DNA from: DATFFO01 sp963744905
GTDB lineage: Bacteria; Actinomycetota; Acidimicrobiia; Spongiisociales; ZC4RG35
Length of the DNA: 64,000 nucleotides
Assembly: GCA_963744905.1 (NCBI GenBank)
Contig: CAVUUV010000003.1
Location: 310,001-374,000 of the forward strand
Direction: 5' to 3'
The notes beneath the pieces are model-generated. The model had not been told where the DNA came from. It saw only the letters and a list, made by a program, of their open reading frames with translations, and ran no database searches. Position 1 is the first letter of the stretch; each line of letters starts with the position of its first letter. Shown piece by piece: positions 8,265 to 16,524 of this stretch. The translations under genes were made by a program, and so were the position numbers.

Positions 8265-9386
8265 TCAGGAAGATCCGAGGGTGGCCTCGAGGGTCAGAGT
8301 CTGTCCGCCTCTGAGGACGTCGAGCTTCACCTTGTCGCCGGGCTGGTGGTTCTGAATCTGGCCGGCCAGGTCGCCGATGCCGTTCACTTGCACGCCGTCG
8401 ACGGCGGTGACCACGTCACCCACCTGGAGTCCCGCCTTCGCGGCTCCCGATTGAGGCTGGACGCCCGTTATCAGGGCCCCGGCGGGACCGGTCTGAGCGT
8501 CTGCTCCCTGCACACCGAGTACAGCCATGGACAGGGGCTGGCCGGAGACGATGGAGTCCGCCACCTGCTTGCCGACGCCGATGGGGACGGCGAATCCGAT
8601 GCCGTTGTTGCCGCCCGAGGTGGAGAAGATCGACACGTTGATGCCGATCACCTGGCCCTGCCGGTTGGCCAGGGCGCCACCGGAGTTCCCCGGGTTGATG
8701 GCCGCGTCGGTCTGGATCAGCGACCGGTACCGGCCGTTTTCGGGAACGGACTGATTGACCGCCGAGACCACACCCGAAGTAACGGTGGAATCCAGGCCGA
8801 AGGGGCTGCCGATGGCGACGGCCAGCTGGCCGACCTCGGGCTGGGTGTCGGTGGCGAGTGATGCGGCCGGAAGCCCGGTGGCGTCGATCCTCACCACACC
8901 GATGTCAAAGGAGTCGTCCTGGCCGACGACCGTTCCCGAGTACTGGGTGCCGTCGGAGAGCCGCACTCGGACCTGCGACTGGCCGTCCACCACATGAGCA
9001 GCAGTGAGGATGAGGCCATTGGAGTCGTAGATGACCCCACTGCCCAGTGCTCCGGCCGGGGTCTCGATCTGGACCACCGAAGGCAGGAGAGCCTTGGCTA
9101 CGTCGGCAACCGGCTCGTCGGTGGACTGGAGCGGGGGCGCTACCTGGCTGCCTGCTCCCGTAGTCGTCGTGGCGGTGGTGGTGGCGGTAGAAGCGGCGGC
9201 CTCCTGGCCGGGCGAGGAGAAAACCAGCCAACCGATGGCCAATCCGACCAGGATCATGCCCACCGAGACCAAAATCCACGACCAGGCCCCGCCCGACGAG
9301 GGTCGAGGCTGAGGCGGTGGTGGAGGGGGCTGGGGGCTGAAGCTGGTTTCGTCGCCCGTCGATGTGGGCGCTGTCGGTGCAGTCAT
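8265..9386 (-). CDS. HtrA/PepD-like trypsin-like serine protease with PDZ domain
   Basis: A 373-residue membrane-anchored envelope protease. It has a Pro-rich cytoplasmic tail (1-33), one TM helix (about 35-57), a Ser/Thr/Ala-rich linker, a trypsin-like domain with the triad H131 (TAAHVV), D161 (FDIGVV) and S235 (GNSGGA), and a C-terminal PDZ domain (about 280-373, GALITGVQPQSGAAKAGLQ). AGGAGG lies five bases before the ATG. It is 44 bp downstream of the sensor kinase and transcribed the same way. This reproduces the mycobacterial mprA-mprB-pepD order, where the protease handles envelope stress and modulates the kinase; the functional link here is inferred from synteny. Confidence 0.93.
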   Translation of the reverse strand: MTAPTAPTSTGDETSFSPQPPPPPPQPRPSSGGAWSWILVSVGMILVGLAIGWLVFSSPGQEAAASTATTTATTTTGAGSQVAPPLQSTDEPVADVAKALLPSVVQIETPAGALGSGVIYDSNGLILTAAHVVDGQSQVRVRLSDGTQYSGTVVGQDDSFDIGVVRIDATGLPAASLATDTQPEVGQLAVAIGSPFGLDSTVTSGVVSAVNQSVPENGRYRSLIQTDAAINPGNSGGALANRQGQVIGINVSIFSTSGGNNGIGFAVPIGVGKQVADSIVSGQPLSMAVLGVQGADAQTGPAGALITGVQPQSGAAKAGLQVGDVVTAVDGVQVNGIGDLAGQIQNHQPGDKVKLDVLRGGQTLTLEATLGSS

Positions 9387-9430
9387 GAAATCCTCCTGGA
9401 TGCTACGCCCGCCAAGCTAGGACTCTCTCC

Positions 9431-10585
9431 CTAAACCTTCTGTAAAGGGCTATCCGACGGTGGCGAGCCCGGCGCTTCGGTCAACGGGAGCCAGATGACC
9501 AGGACCGAGCCCTTGTCCCGACCCCTGTATGCCTCCAGTGTTCCTCCGTGGGCCTGGGCGATCTGGCGCACGATGGCCAGGCCCAGCCCCCGCCTCCCCG
9601 CTCGTTCCAGAGCCGATGGATCGATGCCCTCGCCCTGATCGGCCACAGCCACCCAGGCCCAGCCGGTGTCGACACCCGAGGCGAGCACCACCCTGCTTCC
9701 CCGGGGTGACGCCTTGAGGGCATTGTCGGCCAGGTTCTCGATCGCCCGGCGCAAAGACGAGGGAACCCCTTCGATCGAAACCGAGACCGGCCGAGCTTCG
9801 ATGGTGACTCCGGCCGCGGCTCCGCGTGCGCTGAGCTCGTCCGCGGCCTCGGCCACCAGGTCGCCGAGGTTGATGTGGACCGCCGCCGCCGACCGCACCT
9901 CGAGGCGGGCGGCGGCCAGCAGATCGTCGATCATGTCGGCCATGCGTTCGGCGTTGCGCTGAACGATCCCACCGGCCACCTGCCAGTCCTCGAGAGAGGC
10001 GGAGGGATCGTCGGCCAGGACGTCGATGTTGGAACGGATGATGGCCAGGGGCGTCCGCAGGTCGTGTGAGGTGTCGGCCAGGAAGCGACGCTGGGAGCTG
10101 AAGGCAGTGTCGAGACGCTCCAGCATGTCGTCGAACGTCTCCGCCAGGCGGCTCAGCTCGTCACCGGTGCTGCGATAGGCGATCCGCCTGGACAGATCGG
10201 AAGCGGTGATCTCCTTGGCGACGGACGTGATCTGGGCCACGGGACGCAGCGCCCTGCCCGAGATGATCCATCCCACCACGAACGAGATGAGGAACAGCGC
10301 TATCAATGCCACCACCGAATAGTGCGACAGCAGGGTCAGGGCTCGTTGGGTGATCGACTGCTGGACCAGTTGAGCCGTGTCCACGTCGAGTTGCTGAACG
10401 ATGATGGGACGCCCGTTGATGGTGGCCACCCGGCTGTCGAGGGTCAGGGGGAGACGGCGAAGGTTGCGCCGCACCAGGTAGTAGGTGATGCCGAGGAAGG
10501 CGCCGGCCAGCCCGAACACGACCGACGAGTAGAGCACCGACAGCCTGAAGCGGATCGAGCGGACGAAAGAGACCGGACCGCTCAT
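9431..10585 (-). CDS. Envelope-stress-type sensor histidine kinase (MprB-like)
   Basis: A 384-residue membrane histidine kinase: TM1 at about 14-34, a short extracytoplasmic loop (about 70 residues), TM2 at about 100-122, a HAMP linker (RALRPVAQITSVAKEI), a HisKA domain with the phospho-acceptor His in SHDLRTPLA, and an HATPase domain with NLADNALKASP, DQGEGID and GLGLAIVRQIAQAHGG boxes. The ATG overlaps the response regulator stop codon (ATGA at 10582-10585), so the two are co-translated. Its loop is shorter than that of mycobacterial MprB, so the signal sensed may differ. The downstream HtrA-like protease is probably in the same operon. Confidence 0.93.
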   Translation of the reverse strand: MSGPVSFVRSIRFRLSVLYSSVVFGLAGAFLGITYYLVRRNLRRLPLTLDSRVATINGRPIIVQQLDVDTAQLVQQSITQRALTLLSHYSVVALIALFLISFVVGWIISGRALRPVAQITSVAKEITASDLSRRIAYRSTGDELSRLAETFDDMLERLDTAFSSQRRFLADTSHDLRTPLAIIRSNIDVLADDPSASLEDWQVAGGIVQRNAERMADMIDDLLAAARLEVRSAAAVHINLGDLVAEAADELSARGAAAGVTIEARPVSVSIEGVPSSLRRAIENLADNALKASPRGSRVVLASGVDTGWAWVAVADQGEGIDPSALERAGRRGLGLAIVRQIAQAHGGTLEAYRGRDKGSVLVIWLPLTEAPGSPPSDSPLQKV

Positions 10586-11256
10586 TCCGCCACCAACCGA
10601 TAACCGCGGCCCGGAACGGTCTGGATCAGCTCGGAACGGCCCAGCTTCTTGCGCAGATTGGAGATCGTGACCCGAACGACGTTGGTGAAGGGATCGGCCA
10701 TCTCGTCCCACACGTGCTCGAGGAGGGTCTCCTGGGATATCACCTTTCCGGCGTTGAGCATGAAATAGTGCAGCAGTGAGAACTCCTTGGCGGTGAGTTC
10801 GAGCGGCTCTCCCGTCAGTGTGGCCTCGAAACGAGCCGGATCGAGACGGATATCGCCGGCTTCGATGACCGGGCTGACGGCGTCGTCGCGACGGAGAAGG
10901 GCCCGGACACGGGCGGCCAGTTCGGCGAAGGCGAAGGGCTTCACCAGGTAGTCGTCGGCTCCGGCGTCGAGACCCGAGACCCGGTCGTCGACATCGTCGC
11001 GCGCGGTGAGCATGAGCACCCGGGGCCGCTCCTCGAATGGCTCCAGGGCCCCGTTGCTCAACCGGCGACAGATCTCCACCCCCGCCCCGTCTGGCAGGTT
11101 CCAGTCCAGCAGAACCAGGTCGTAACCGGCCGATGTGATCTTGAGCTCTGCCTCGCCGGCAGTCTCGGCCATATCGACGGCATGACCCTCTCGCCGTAAC
11201 CCGCGGGCGACGGCGTTGGCAAGATCCAGCTCGTCCTCGACGATCAGAAGACGCAC
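10582..11256 (-). CDS. OmpR/PhoB-family response regulator (MprA-like)
   Basis: A 224-residue two-component regulator. The receiver domain has the acidic pair E7-D8, phospho-acceptor D51 (LVLLDWNLPDG) and the TARDD/KPF residues. The C-terminal winged-helix DNA-binding domain carries the ELTAKEFSLLHYF and VWD..FTNVVRVTISNLRKKL signatures. The GTG at 11256 is chosen because VRLLIVEDE is the canonical receiver N-terminus; the longer in-frame extension is not protein-like. It is the first gene of the regulator-kinase-HtrA unit and probably autoregulated, as in MprAB, although I see no obvious MprA box. Confidence 0.94.
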   Translation of the reverse strand: MRLLIVEDELDLANAVARGLRREGHAVDMAETAGEAELKITSAGYDLVLLDWNLPDGAGVEICRRLSNGALEPFEERPRVLMLTARDDVDDRVSGLDAGADDYLVKPFAFAELAARVRALLRRDDAVSPVIEAGDIRLDPARFEATLTGEPLELTAKEFSLLHYFMLNAGKVISQETLLEHVWDEMADPFTNVVRVTISNLRKKLGRSELIQTVPGRGYRLVAE

Positions 11257-11346
11257 GGTGATGCTTACGGTATCGGCGAAGGCATAACTACTGGGTAAAC
11301 AGCCCCCGGTCGTATTCGGAGATCTGGCCAAGGCAGACCGCCGACG

Positions 11347-11370
11347 ATGGGTCGAAAGGCCCCGACCCAT
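11347..11370. terminator. Perfect 8-bp hairpin in divergent intergenic region
   Basis: ATGGGTCG and CGACCCAT form a perfect 8-bp stem with loop AAAGGCCC. It lies in the 235-bp region between the response regulator start (11256, minus) and the small gene at 11492 (plus). No U-tract follows, so it could be a terminator, an attenuator or a protein site; its role is undetermined. Confidence 0.35.
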
Positions 11371-11491
11371 GCCCTTCCAAACCCCTGAGTCGGCTGGCAT
11401 CATGTTCGACAGCGTTTTGGTCGGCGGCTGGGAATGCCGATAAGTCTTCACCGACATCGCATACGATCAATGGGCAACACAGAGAATCGAC

Positions 11492-11704
11492 ATGGCAGTC
11501 ACCGTCACGATTGAAACCGAAAAGGGCCCTACCACGTACACGGGTCACATCGTGTGCCGGGGACCGGGCACGATGGAGATGCTGCTCACCGAGCCCTTCG
11601 CGCTGGCGGGGCGAACCGTCCAGTTCCCGGCCGGTGCGGTGGTCGAGGAGCGATCGCAACCCGATCTCTCGAGCAACGGCGGACGCCGGTCGGGCAAGGG
11701 CTGA
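11492..11704 (+). CDS. Small hypothetical protein
   Basis: A possible 70-residue protein I do not recognise. It begins MAVTVTIETEKGPTTYTGH, has a compact beta-rich character through residue 52 (TVQFPAGAVVEE), and ends in a polar Ser/Gly/Arg tail. No TM segment or signal peptide is visible. Its codon third positions are GC-rich like those of neighbours, supporting real coding. A Shine-Dalgarno is weak (ACAGAGAATCGAC upstream). It lies between the divergent regulator and the GH65 gene. Confidence 0.45.
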   Translation: MAVTVTIETEKGPTTYTGHIVCRGPGTMEMLLTEPFALAGRTVQFPAGAVVEERSQPDLSSNGGRRSGKG

Positions 11705-11787
11705 CAGCACAGTGACTCCGGGCACCACATCGAAGACCAGCCGGAGGATCAACTCGTGACGACCCCGCTCAGGGGGCATGTGATGAT

Positions 11788-14214
11788 TTGGGGGAGACCG
11801 TCAGAGAAATCGGCGTCCACCCGGCCGGTATCGTGAAGCACCGCCACCTGTCACGGCGACGGCCGATCGTCTCCGAGCTCCCACACCGTGTCTACCCGGT
11901 CGACCCGTGGGCCATCGTCGAGACCCAGTTCACCCCCCAGCTCACAGAACTCCTCGAGACCGTCTTCGCCCTGGGCAACGGTTGCGTCGGGGTCCGGGGA
12001 TCGTTTCATCAGGGCAGCCCCGCCCATCAACCCGGCGCTCTCATCAACGGGTTCTACGAATCGTGGCCGATCGTCTATCCCGAATCGGCTTTCGGATTCG
12101 CCACCGCCGGTCAGACCATCGTCTACGTTCCCGACTCCAGCGAGTCGGTGGTGTGGGTGAACGGGGAGCGAATCGATTATTCCTCTCCCACCATCGCCGA
12201 CTGGGAGAGACGGCTCGACTTTCGACAGGGGACGCTGGTCCATCGTTACCGGTGGCGAACCGAGGATGGCATAGGCGTCGAGGTCAGGTCGACCCGTCTG
12301 GTTTCGGTCGCCCGCCACGACCTCGTCGCCAGCCGGCTCGAGGTCTCCGTCGACGCCGACGCCGAGATCGAGATCCGCTCAGGCCTCGTCAACCGCCAGG
12401 ACACCGACTATCTGGAGCCGGCGGCGACGGAGCTGGACCCGCGTCGGGCCCGCAACTTCGAACGACGGGTGCTCGAACCCACCGATCTGCGGGTCAGGAC
12501 GGAGATGATCTCCGCCTCCTACGAAACCGTTCGCTCTCGCCTGCGTCTGGCCGTCTCCCTGGCCCAACAAGTCGATCAACCCGTGGATGCAACCTCCGAA
12601 GAGCACCCCGACCACCCCTGGACTCACTTCAGGGCACGGCTCACCGACGGGGAAACCCTCACGCTCGACAAGTTCACGGTGTATCACGCCGGCAACGCCC
12701 GCGGCATCGACCACACCGAGGATGAGGCCTCGATGGTGTCGCGGGCCGGCTTCGAAGCCGCCGCCAAGGCCCACAACTCCGCCTGGGACGAATTCTGGGA
12801 CCTGGCCGATATCCACGTCGGTACCGATGAGGCGGTCCAGCAGGCCACCCGCTGGATCCTGCTCCAGCTCAACCAGGCGTCGGCCCAGATCGACGGGACC
12901 GGCATCGCCGCCAAGGGCGTAACCGGTCAGGCCTACGAGGGACACTATTTCTGGGATACCGAAGTCTTCGTGCTCCCTTTCCTCCTCTACACCCGACCCG
13001 AGGTGGCGGCCGGGCTGTTGCGGTTCCGCTACAAGATGCTGGAGGAGGCACGGGCCCGGGCCACCGAGCTCAATCTGGCCGGAGCCCTGTTCCCGTGGCG
13101 GACCATCAACGGCAACGAAGCCAGTGCCTATTTCGCGGCGGGGACCGCCCAGTACCACATCGACGCCGACATCGCCTACGCCATCCGCAAGTACGTGGAG
13201 ATAACCGGCGATGTCGAGCTGCTCTGGGATGTGGGGGTGGAGATGCTGGTGGAAACGGCCCGCATGTGGGCCCGGCTCGGCTTCCACCGCGACGGCGCCT
13301 TCCATATCTACGGCGTCACCGGACCCGACGAATACACCGCCATCGTCGACGACAACGCCTACACGAATCTCATGGCGCAGATGAACCTGTTGTACGCAGT
13401 GGACTCGGTGGAGAGGATGAGACGGGAACAGCCCGCCCGTTGGGCAGAGCTGGCCGAGCGGCTCGCCGTCACTCCCGAGGACATCGAGGAGTGGCGCCGG
13501 GCCGGGACCGAGATGCACTTCCCCCACGACGAGGGCTTCGGGATCACCAAGCAGGACGAGAGTTTTCTCGCCAAGGAGCGCTGGGACTTCGAGTCGGTCC
13601 CGGAGGACAAATATCCCCTATTGCTCCACTTCCACCCGCTGACCATCTACCGGTATCAGGTTCTCAAGCAGGCAGACGTGGTCCTGGCGACGGTGCTCCT
13701 GGGCGAGAATTTCAGCGACGAGCTGAAACGGGCCAACTTCGACTATTACGACCCCCTAACCACGGGCGACTCTTCCCTCTCCGCCTGCGTGCAAGCGATC
13801 GCCGCGGCCCAGATCGGCGAGGCGGATCTGGCCATGCACTATTTCCGTACCGCCCTTTTCACCGACCTGGCCGACCTCCACCACAACACCACCGATGGAG
13901 TGCACCTGGCCTCGGCCGGCGGGGTGTGGATGGCGCTGGTCTACGGAATGGCCGGGCTCTCCGACCGCGACGGAGAGATTCGCCTCGATCCCAGACTGCC
14001 CATCGAATGGGATCATCTGCGCTTCAAACTCAGAGTCCGCGATACGGTCCTGTCGGTGGACATGGACCACGACCGCGTTCTCCTCCAGGCGGATGGTTCC
14101 CCGTTGGGGGTAACCGTTCGAGGGACGACCGTCACCGTGGGCGATCAGCCCGTCACCGTTCCGCTCAAACGAGAGCACCGGAAATCAGGGGCGGCCCGGA
14201 CCAGTGGCCACTGA
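11788..14214 (+). CDS. Glycoside hydrolase family 65 disaccharide phosphorylase
   Basis: An 808-residue enzyme of GH65 (maltose, trehalose, kojibiose or nigerose phosphorylases). These use inorganic phosphate to split an alpha-glucoside into beta-glucose-1-phosphate and a sugar. The N-terminal beta-sandwich includes NGCVGVRGSF; the (alpha/alpha)6 barrel includes GHYFWDTEVF and the general acid E515 in GPDEYTAIVDDNAYTN. The phosphate-binding region (HNTTDGVHLASAGGVW) marks a phosphorylase rather than a hydrolase. Substrate specificity cannot be read here, and no beta-phosphoglucomutase is adjacent. The start is uncertain: TTG at 11788 or GTG at 11833. The 3' end overlaps the convergent reductase gene by 30 bp. 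Confidence 0.92.
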   Translation: MGETVREIGVHPAGIVKHRHLSRRRPIVSELPHRVYPVDPWAIVETQFTPQLTELLETVFALGNGCVGVRGSFHQGSPAHQPGALINGFYESWPIVYPESAFGFATAGQTIVYVPDSSESVVWVNGERIDYSSPTIADWERRLDFRQGTLVHRYRWRTEDGIGVEVRSTRLVSVARHDLVASRLEVSVDADAEIEIRSGLVNRQDTDYLEPAATELDPRRARNFERRVLEPTDLRVRTEMISASYETVRSRLRLAVSLAQQVDQPVDATSEEHPDHPWTHFRARLTDGETLTLDKFTVYHAGNARGIDHTEDEASMVSRAGFEAAAKAHNSAWDEFWDLADIHVGTDEAVQQATRWILLQLNQASAQIDGTGIAAKGVTGQAYEGHYFWDTEVFVLPFLLYTRPEVAAGLLRFRYKMLEEARARATELNLAGALFPWRTINGNEASAYFAAGTAQYHIDADIAYAIRKYVEITGDVELLWDVGVEMLVETARMWARLGFHRDGAFHIYGVTGPDEYTAIVDDNAYTNLMAQMNLLYAVDSVERMRREQPARWAELAERLAVTPEDIEEWRRAGTEMHFPHDEGFGITKQDESFLAKERWDFESVPEDKYPLLLHFHPLTIYRYQVLKQADVVLATVLLGENFSDELKRANFDYYDPLTTGDSSLSACVQAIAAAQIGEADLAMHYFRTALFTDLADLHHNTTDGVHLASAGGVWMALVYGMAGLSDRDGEIRLDPRLPIEWDHLRFKLRVRDTVLSVDMDHDRVLLQADGSPLGVTVRGTTVTVGDQPVTVPLKREHRKSGAARTSGH

Positions 14215-14952
14215 GGAGCGATCCCGCAAATAGCGGGCGAAGAGCATGCGATCGCCCCTCAGGAGGCGATCGAGACGGAAGCGCAGCGGGGGAATGAGCT
14301 CCGCCCCCGAGTGAGCCAGCCGAGCCGATTGGCCTCCGACCACCATGGGGGTGGTACTGATGTTGAGCTCGTCGATCAGATCGGCCTCGGCCAACTGACC
14401 GTTGATCGAAGGCCCACCCTCGCAGAGGACGATGCCCACCTCACCCAGGACTTCGATCACCCGGGCGAGATCGGCCAGAGCCCCATCCAGTACCAGCACC
14501 TCTGCCTTGCCCTCGAGCGCCGAGCGGGCCTGTGAGGAATGGTCAGCCCCGGTGATGATCAGGGGCGGGCGATCGGGATCGAGAAAGCGGGAATCAGGAT
14601 CGATGTCGAGACGCCTGGACAGCACCACGAGACGGGGCAGGGGCTGAAGACCCCACCCGACCCGCCGCCGCCTCACCTCCTCGGGCAGTAGGAGGGGCCC
14701 ATAGCCTTCGGTCCGGACAGTTGCGGCTCCCACCATGACCACATCGGCCACGGCCCGAAAGGCGTGGAACAACGCCTGGTCATCGGGATCGGTGAGCCCG
14801 CTGGCCCCGCCCTCCACCGCGGTGGCACCATCGAGCGAGGTGACCATGTTCACCATCACCCACGGTCTTCGCCCCCGGCGCCGATCCGAGGCGACCACAG
14901 AGACAACATCGTCGAGGGGCGCACCGGGCTGGGGGAAGAGCGGACGAATCAC
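14185..14952 (-). CDS. RibD C-terminal-like pyrimidine reductase family protein
   Basis: A 255-residue protein with the dihydrofolate-reductase-like fold of the RibD C-terminal domain: WVMVNMVTSLDGATA, then a helix (ADVVMVGAATVRTEGYGP), PRLVVLSRRLDID, and CEGGPSINGQLAEADLIDEL near the end. In riboflavin synthesis this fold reduces 5-amino-6-ribosylamino-pyrimidinedione with NADPH, but stand-alone actinobacterial members are often of unknown substrate. No deaminase domain is attached and no rib genes are adjacent, so a role in riboflavin synthesis is unproven. Tail-to-tail overlap of 30 bp with the GH65 gene. Confidence 0.85.
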   Translation of the reverse strand: MIRPLFPQPGAPLDDVVSVVASDRRRGRRPWVMVNMVTSLDGATAVEGGASGLTDPDDQALFHAFRAVADVVMVGAATVRTEGYGPLLLPEEVRRRRVGWGLQPLPRLVVLSRRLDIDPDSRFLDPDRPPLIITGADHSSQARSALEGKAEVLVLDGALADLARVIEVLGEVGIVLCEGGPSINGQLAEADLIDELNISTTPMVVGGQSARLAHSGAELIPPLRFRLDRLLRGDRMLFARYLRDRSSVATGPGRP

Positions 14953-14972
14953 CGGTGAGCGAGCCTACCCGA

Positions 14973-15548
14973 CTACCAGCATGAACGGCTCGGGTTCCAG
15001 TGGCTCCAGCCACCACCGTGATAGACAAGCCACGCCGCCACGGCCACGTTGTCTTCGGGATCGAAGATGTCGGCCCCGGGGCGGCCCGCCTGAGCGGCCC
15101 GCTTCGGCCACAGCCGGGCCAGATGCTGGAAGAGCCCGCGGGCACTGGAGCGAGGGTTGGCAGCCCCGGGGTCCCCACCCGACTCGCACCGGATCACGGC
15201 CAGCGCCCGATCCACGTCTCCGGGCTGGAAGTATCGCTCGACCAGAGGGCGCCACCGCTCCACCCCGACCAGGACCCCCACCACCATTCCGGGCGGATAG
15301 CCGCAAGGGGGAACGAGAGGCGACACCGGACGGCATCCGACCGAATCGGGGGGTTCGGTGACCACCTCCGACAGGGCGGGAGCGGCTGGCTCCGGGGCCG
15401 TGGTCGTGGTCGAAACCGGCCGGGTGGTAACGGTTTGCGCGGAGACAGGCTCGGACCCGGTCGAGGAGACACCCGAGCCGGAGAACCCGATCGAGAACAG
15501 TACGACGACGACGAGGACGCCGGTAACGAGGGATGTGAGTCTGCGCAC
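14973..15548 (-). CDS. Secreted lytic-transglycosylase-like protein
   Basis: A 191-residue exported protein. The N-terminal signal sequence (about residues 4-26, LVTGVLVVVVLFSIGFSG) is followed by a Thr/Pro-rich linker, then a C-terminal SLT/lysozyme-like domain (about 100-191) with the catalytic-type Glu in AVIRCESGGDPGAANPRSSARGLFQ and a later DPEDNVAVAAWLVY segment. It should act on peptidoglycan outside the membrane. The start is a GTG with TGGAGG at about six bases. Immediately upstream (15601-15647) lies a long palindrome shared with the divergent DUF4332 gene. Confidence 0.82.
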   Translation of the reverse strand: MRRLTSLVTGVLVVVVLFSIGFSGSGVSSTGSEPVSAQTVTTRPVSTTTTAPEPAAPALSEVVTEPPDSVGCRPVSPLVPPCGYPPGMVVGVLVGVERWRPLVERYFQPGDVDRALAVIRCESGGDPGAANPRSSARGLFQHLARLWPKRAAQAGRPGADIFDPEDNVAVAAWLVYHGGGWSHWNPSRSCW

Positions 15549-15600
15549 GGCAGCCTCCAGAGGAAGGGGAGAACGAAGAGGAGATCAGCATCCTAGGAGC

Positions 15601-15647
15601 GCTAGCTAATGCAAGCAAACAATTTGGTATTGCTTGCGATAGCTAGC
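15601..15647. promoter_or_regulatory. Long imperfect palindrome, putative operator
   Basis: Two 18-bp arms, GCTAGCTAATGCAAGCAA (15601-15618) and TTGCTTGCGATAGCTAGC (15630-15647), are inverted repeats with 16 of 18 positions matching, separated by 11 AT-rich bases. The site lies in the divergent region between the transglycosylase-like gene and the DUF4332 gene, 45 bp before the latter's ATG. Its length, AT content and position suit a dimeric or tetrameric regulator binding site; a transcribed hairpin is the alternative. Confidence 0.6.
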
Positions 15648-15691
15648 ACAATGAGGAGGAGAATTCGATCCCACCACTACGGAGGTTTCAA

Positions 15692-16288
15692 ATGACCAGA
15701 TTGTCCACCCTGCCCTTGGCCGCGGTTGGTGCCGCCAGCCAGGCCGTCCGCCAGATCGGCCACCGGGTCGAGGACGCCCGTCGGGAGCTGACCGAGGCGA
15801 CCGAGAGCTTCATCAATACCTCGGCCGAAGAAGGCCGCCATGTGCTGGCCCGGGTGCCGGGCGCCGCCAAGCTCCTGGGGGCAGCCAACATGGCCGCCCA
15901 GCCCGTGACCGACATCGTCGGCGTCGATTCCCGAGCGGCCGCCAAGTTGCGCCGTGCCGGCGTCAACACGGTCCAGGACATGTGGGCCCAGGCGGGAGAT
16001 CGGACCGGTAGGTCCGACCTGTCCGGGATCACCGGCATCGGCGCCGACCAGCTGTCCGATTGGGCCAGGAAGGCCGACCTGATGCGAGTCAAGGCGATCG
16101 GCCCCCGCTATGCGGCCCTGCTCGAGGCGGCCGGTGTGTCGAGCCTCAAGCAGCTGCGCAGACGCAGTGCGGAATCACTCCATGAGAGCCTGATCGAGGC
16201 CAATCGCACCGCCAAGGTGGTCGAGAATATCCCGGGCCTGTCCGAGATCGAGGACTGGATCACCAAGGCCGACCTGATCGCCGGCTGA
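15692..16288 (+). CDS. DUF4332-like helix-hairpin-helix protein
   Basis: A 198-residue soluble protein. The first 65 residues are helical and amphipathic; the rest contains repeated helix-hairpin-helix units (DIVGVDSRAAAKLRRAGV; ISGITGIGADQLSDWARKADL-like; AIGPRYAALLEAAGVSSLKQL; PGLSEIEDWITKADL), the pattern of DUF4332 proteins. Such proteins are suspected to bind nucleic acid or act as scaffolds; function is unknown. GGAGG precedes the ATG by about seven bases. It has its own terminator (16314-16341) and a conspicuous upstream palindrome, suggesting a separately regulated single gene. Confidence 0.8.
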   Translation: MTRLSTLPLAAVGAASQAVRQIGHRVEDARRELTEATESFINTSAEEGRHVLARVPGAAKLLGAANMAAQPVTDIVGVDSRAAAKLRRAGVNTVQDMWAQAGDRTGRSDLSGITGIGADQLSDWARKADLMRVKAIGPRYAALLEAAGVSSLKQLRRRSAESLHESLIEANRTAKVVENIPGLSEIEDWITKADLIAG

Positions 16289-16313
16289 CTCCACCAGCCC
16301 CATACCACACAAG

Positions 16314-16341
16314 GAAGGGCGGCCCCGACGGGTCGCCCTTC
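16314..16341 (+). terminator. Rho-independent-like terminator after DUF4332 gene
   Basis: GAAGGGCGGCCC pairs with GGGTCGCCCTTC around a CGAC loop (12-bp stem, one mismatch), followed by TGCTTTCTCT. It is 25 bp after the stop codon. Confidence 0.8.
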
Positions 16342-16344
16342 TGC

Positions 16345-16452
16345 TTTCTCTGGACGAAGGGGAACGCCCCACCCGTTCTTTCGACCACCAGGAACGCATA
16401 GCGATGGTCACCGTCCAAAGAAGCGGCAGGGCGTTCGCTGAGGTCCAAAGAA
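16345..16452. repeat. Dispersed nested-palindrome repeat, copy 1 (TTCTTTGGAC family)
   Basis: This intergenic block has outer and inner arms of TTCTTTGGAC type (here TTTCTCTGGAC and TTCTTTCGAC) followed by two GTCCAAAGAA arms. Between them are GGAACGCCCC, GAACGCATAGCGA and GGGCGTTC. The arms are nested inverted repeats, so the whole block can fold as one long hairpin. Related copies lie at 32771 and 34311. It lies just before the P450 gene. Confidence 0.75.
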
Positions 16453-16524
16453 GCAGCCCCGGTCCGACGCTTGTGACCGGGCATCGACTCCCGGTCGGGG
16501 CAGGGTGATGCGAAAATCCAGGGT

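Noticed and set aside
12379..13527. Long open frame antisense to the GH65 gene
   Set aside because: Gly/Val/His-rich shadow frame; the plus-strand GH65 motifs are decisive.
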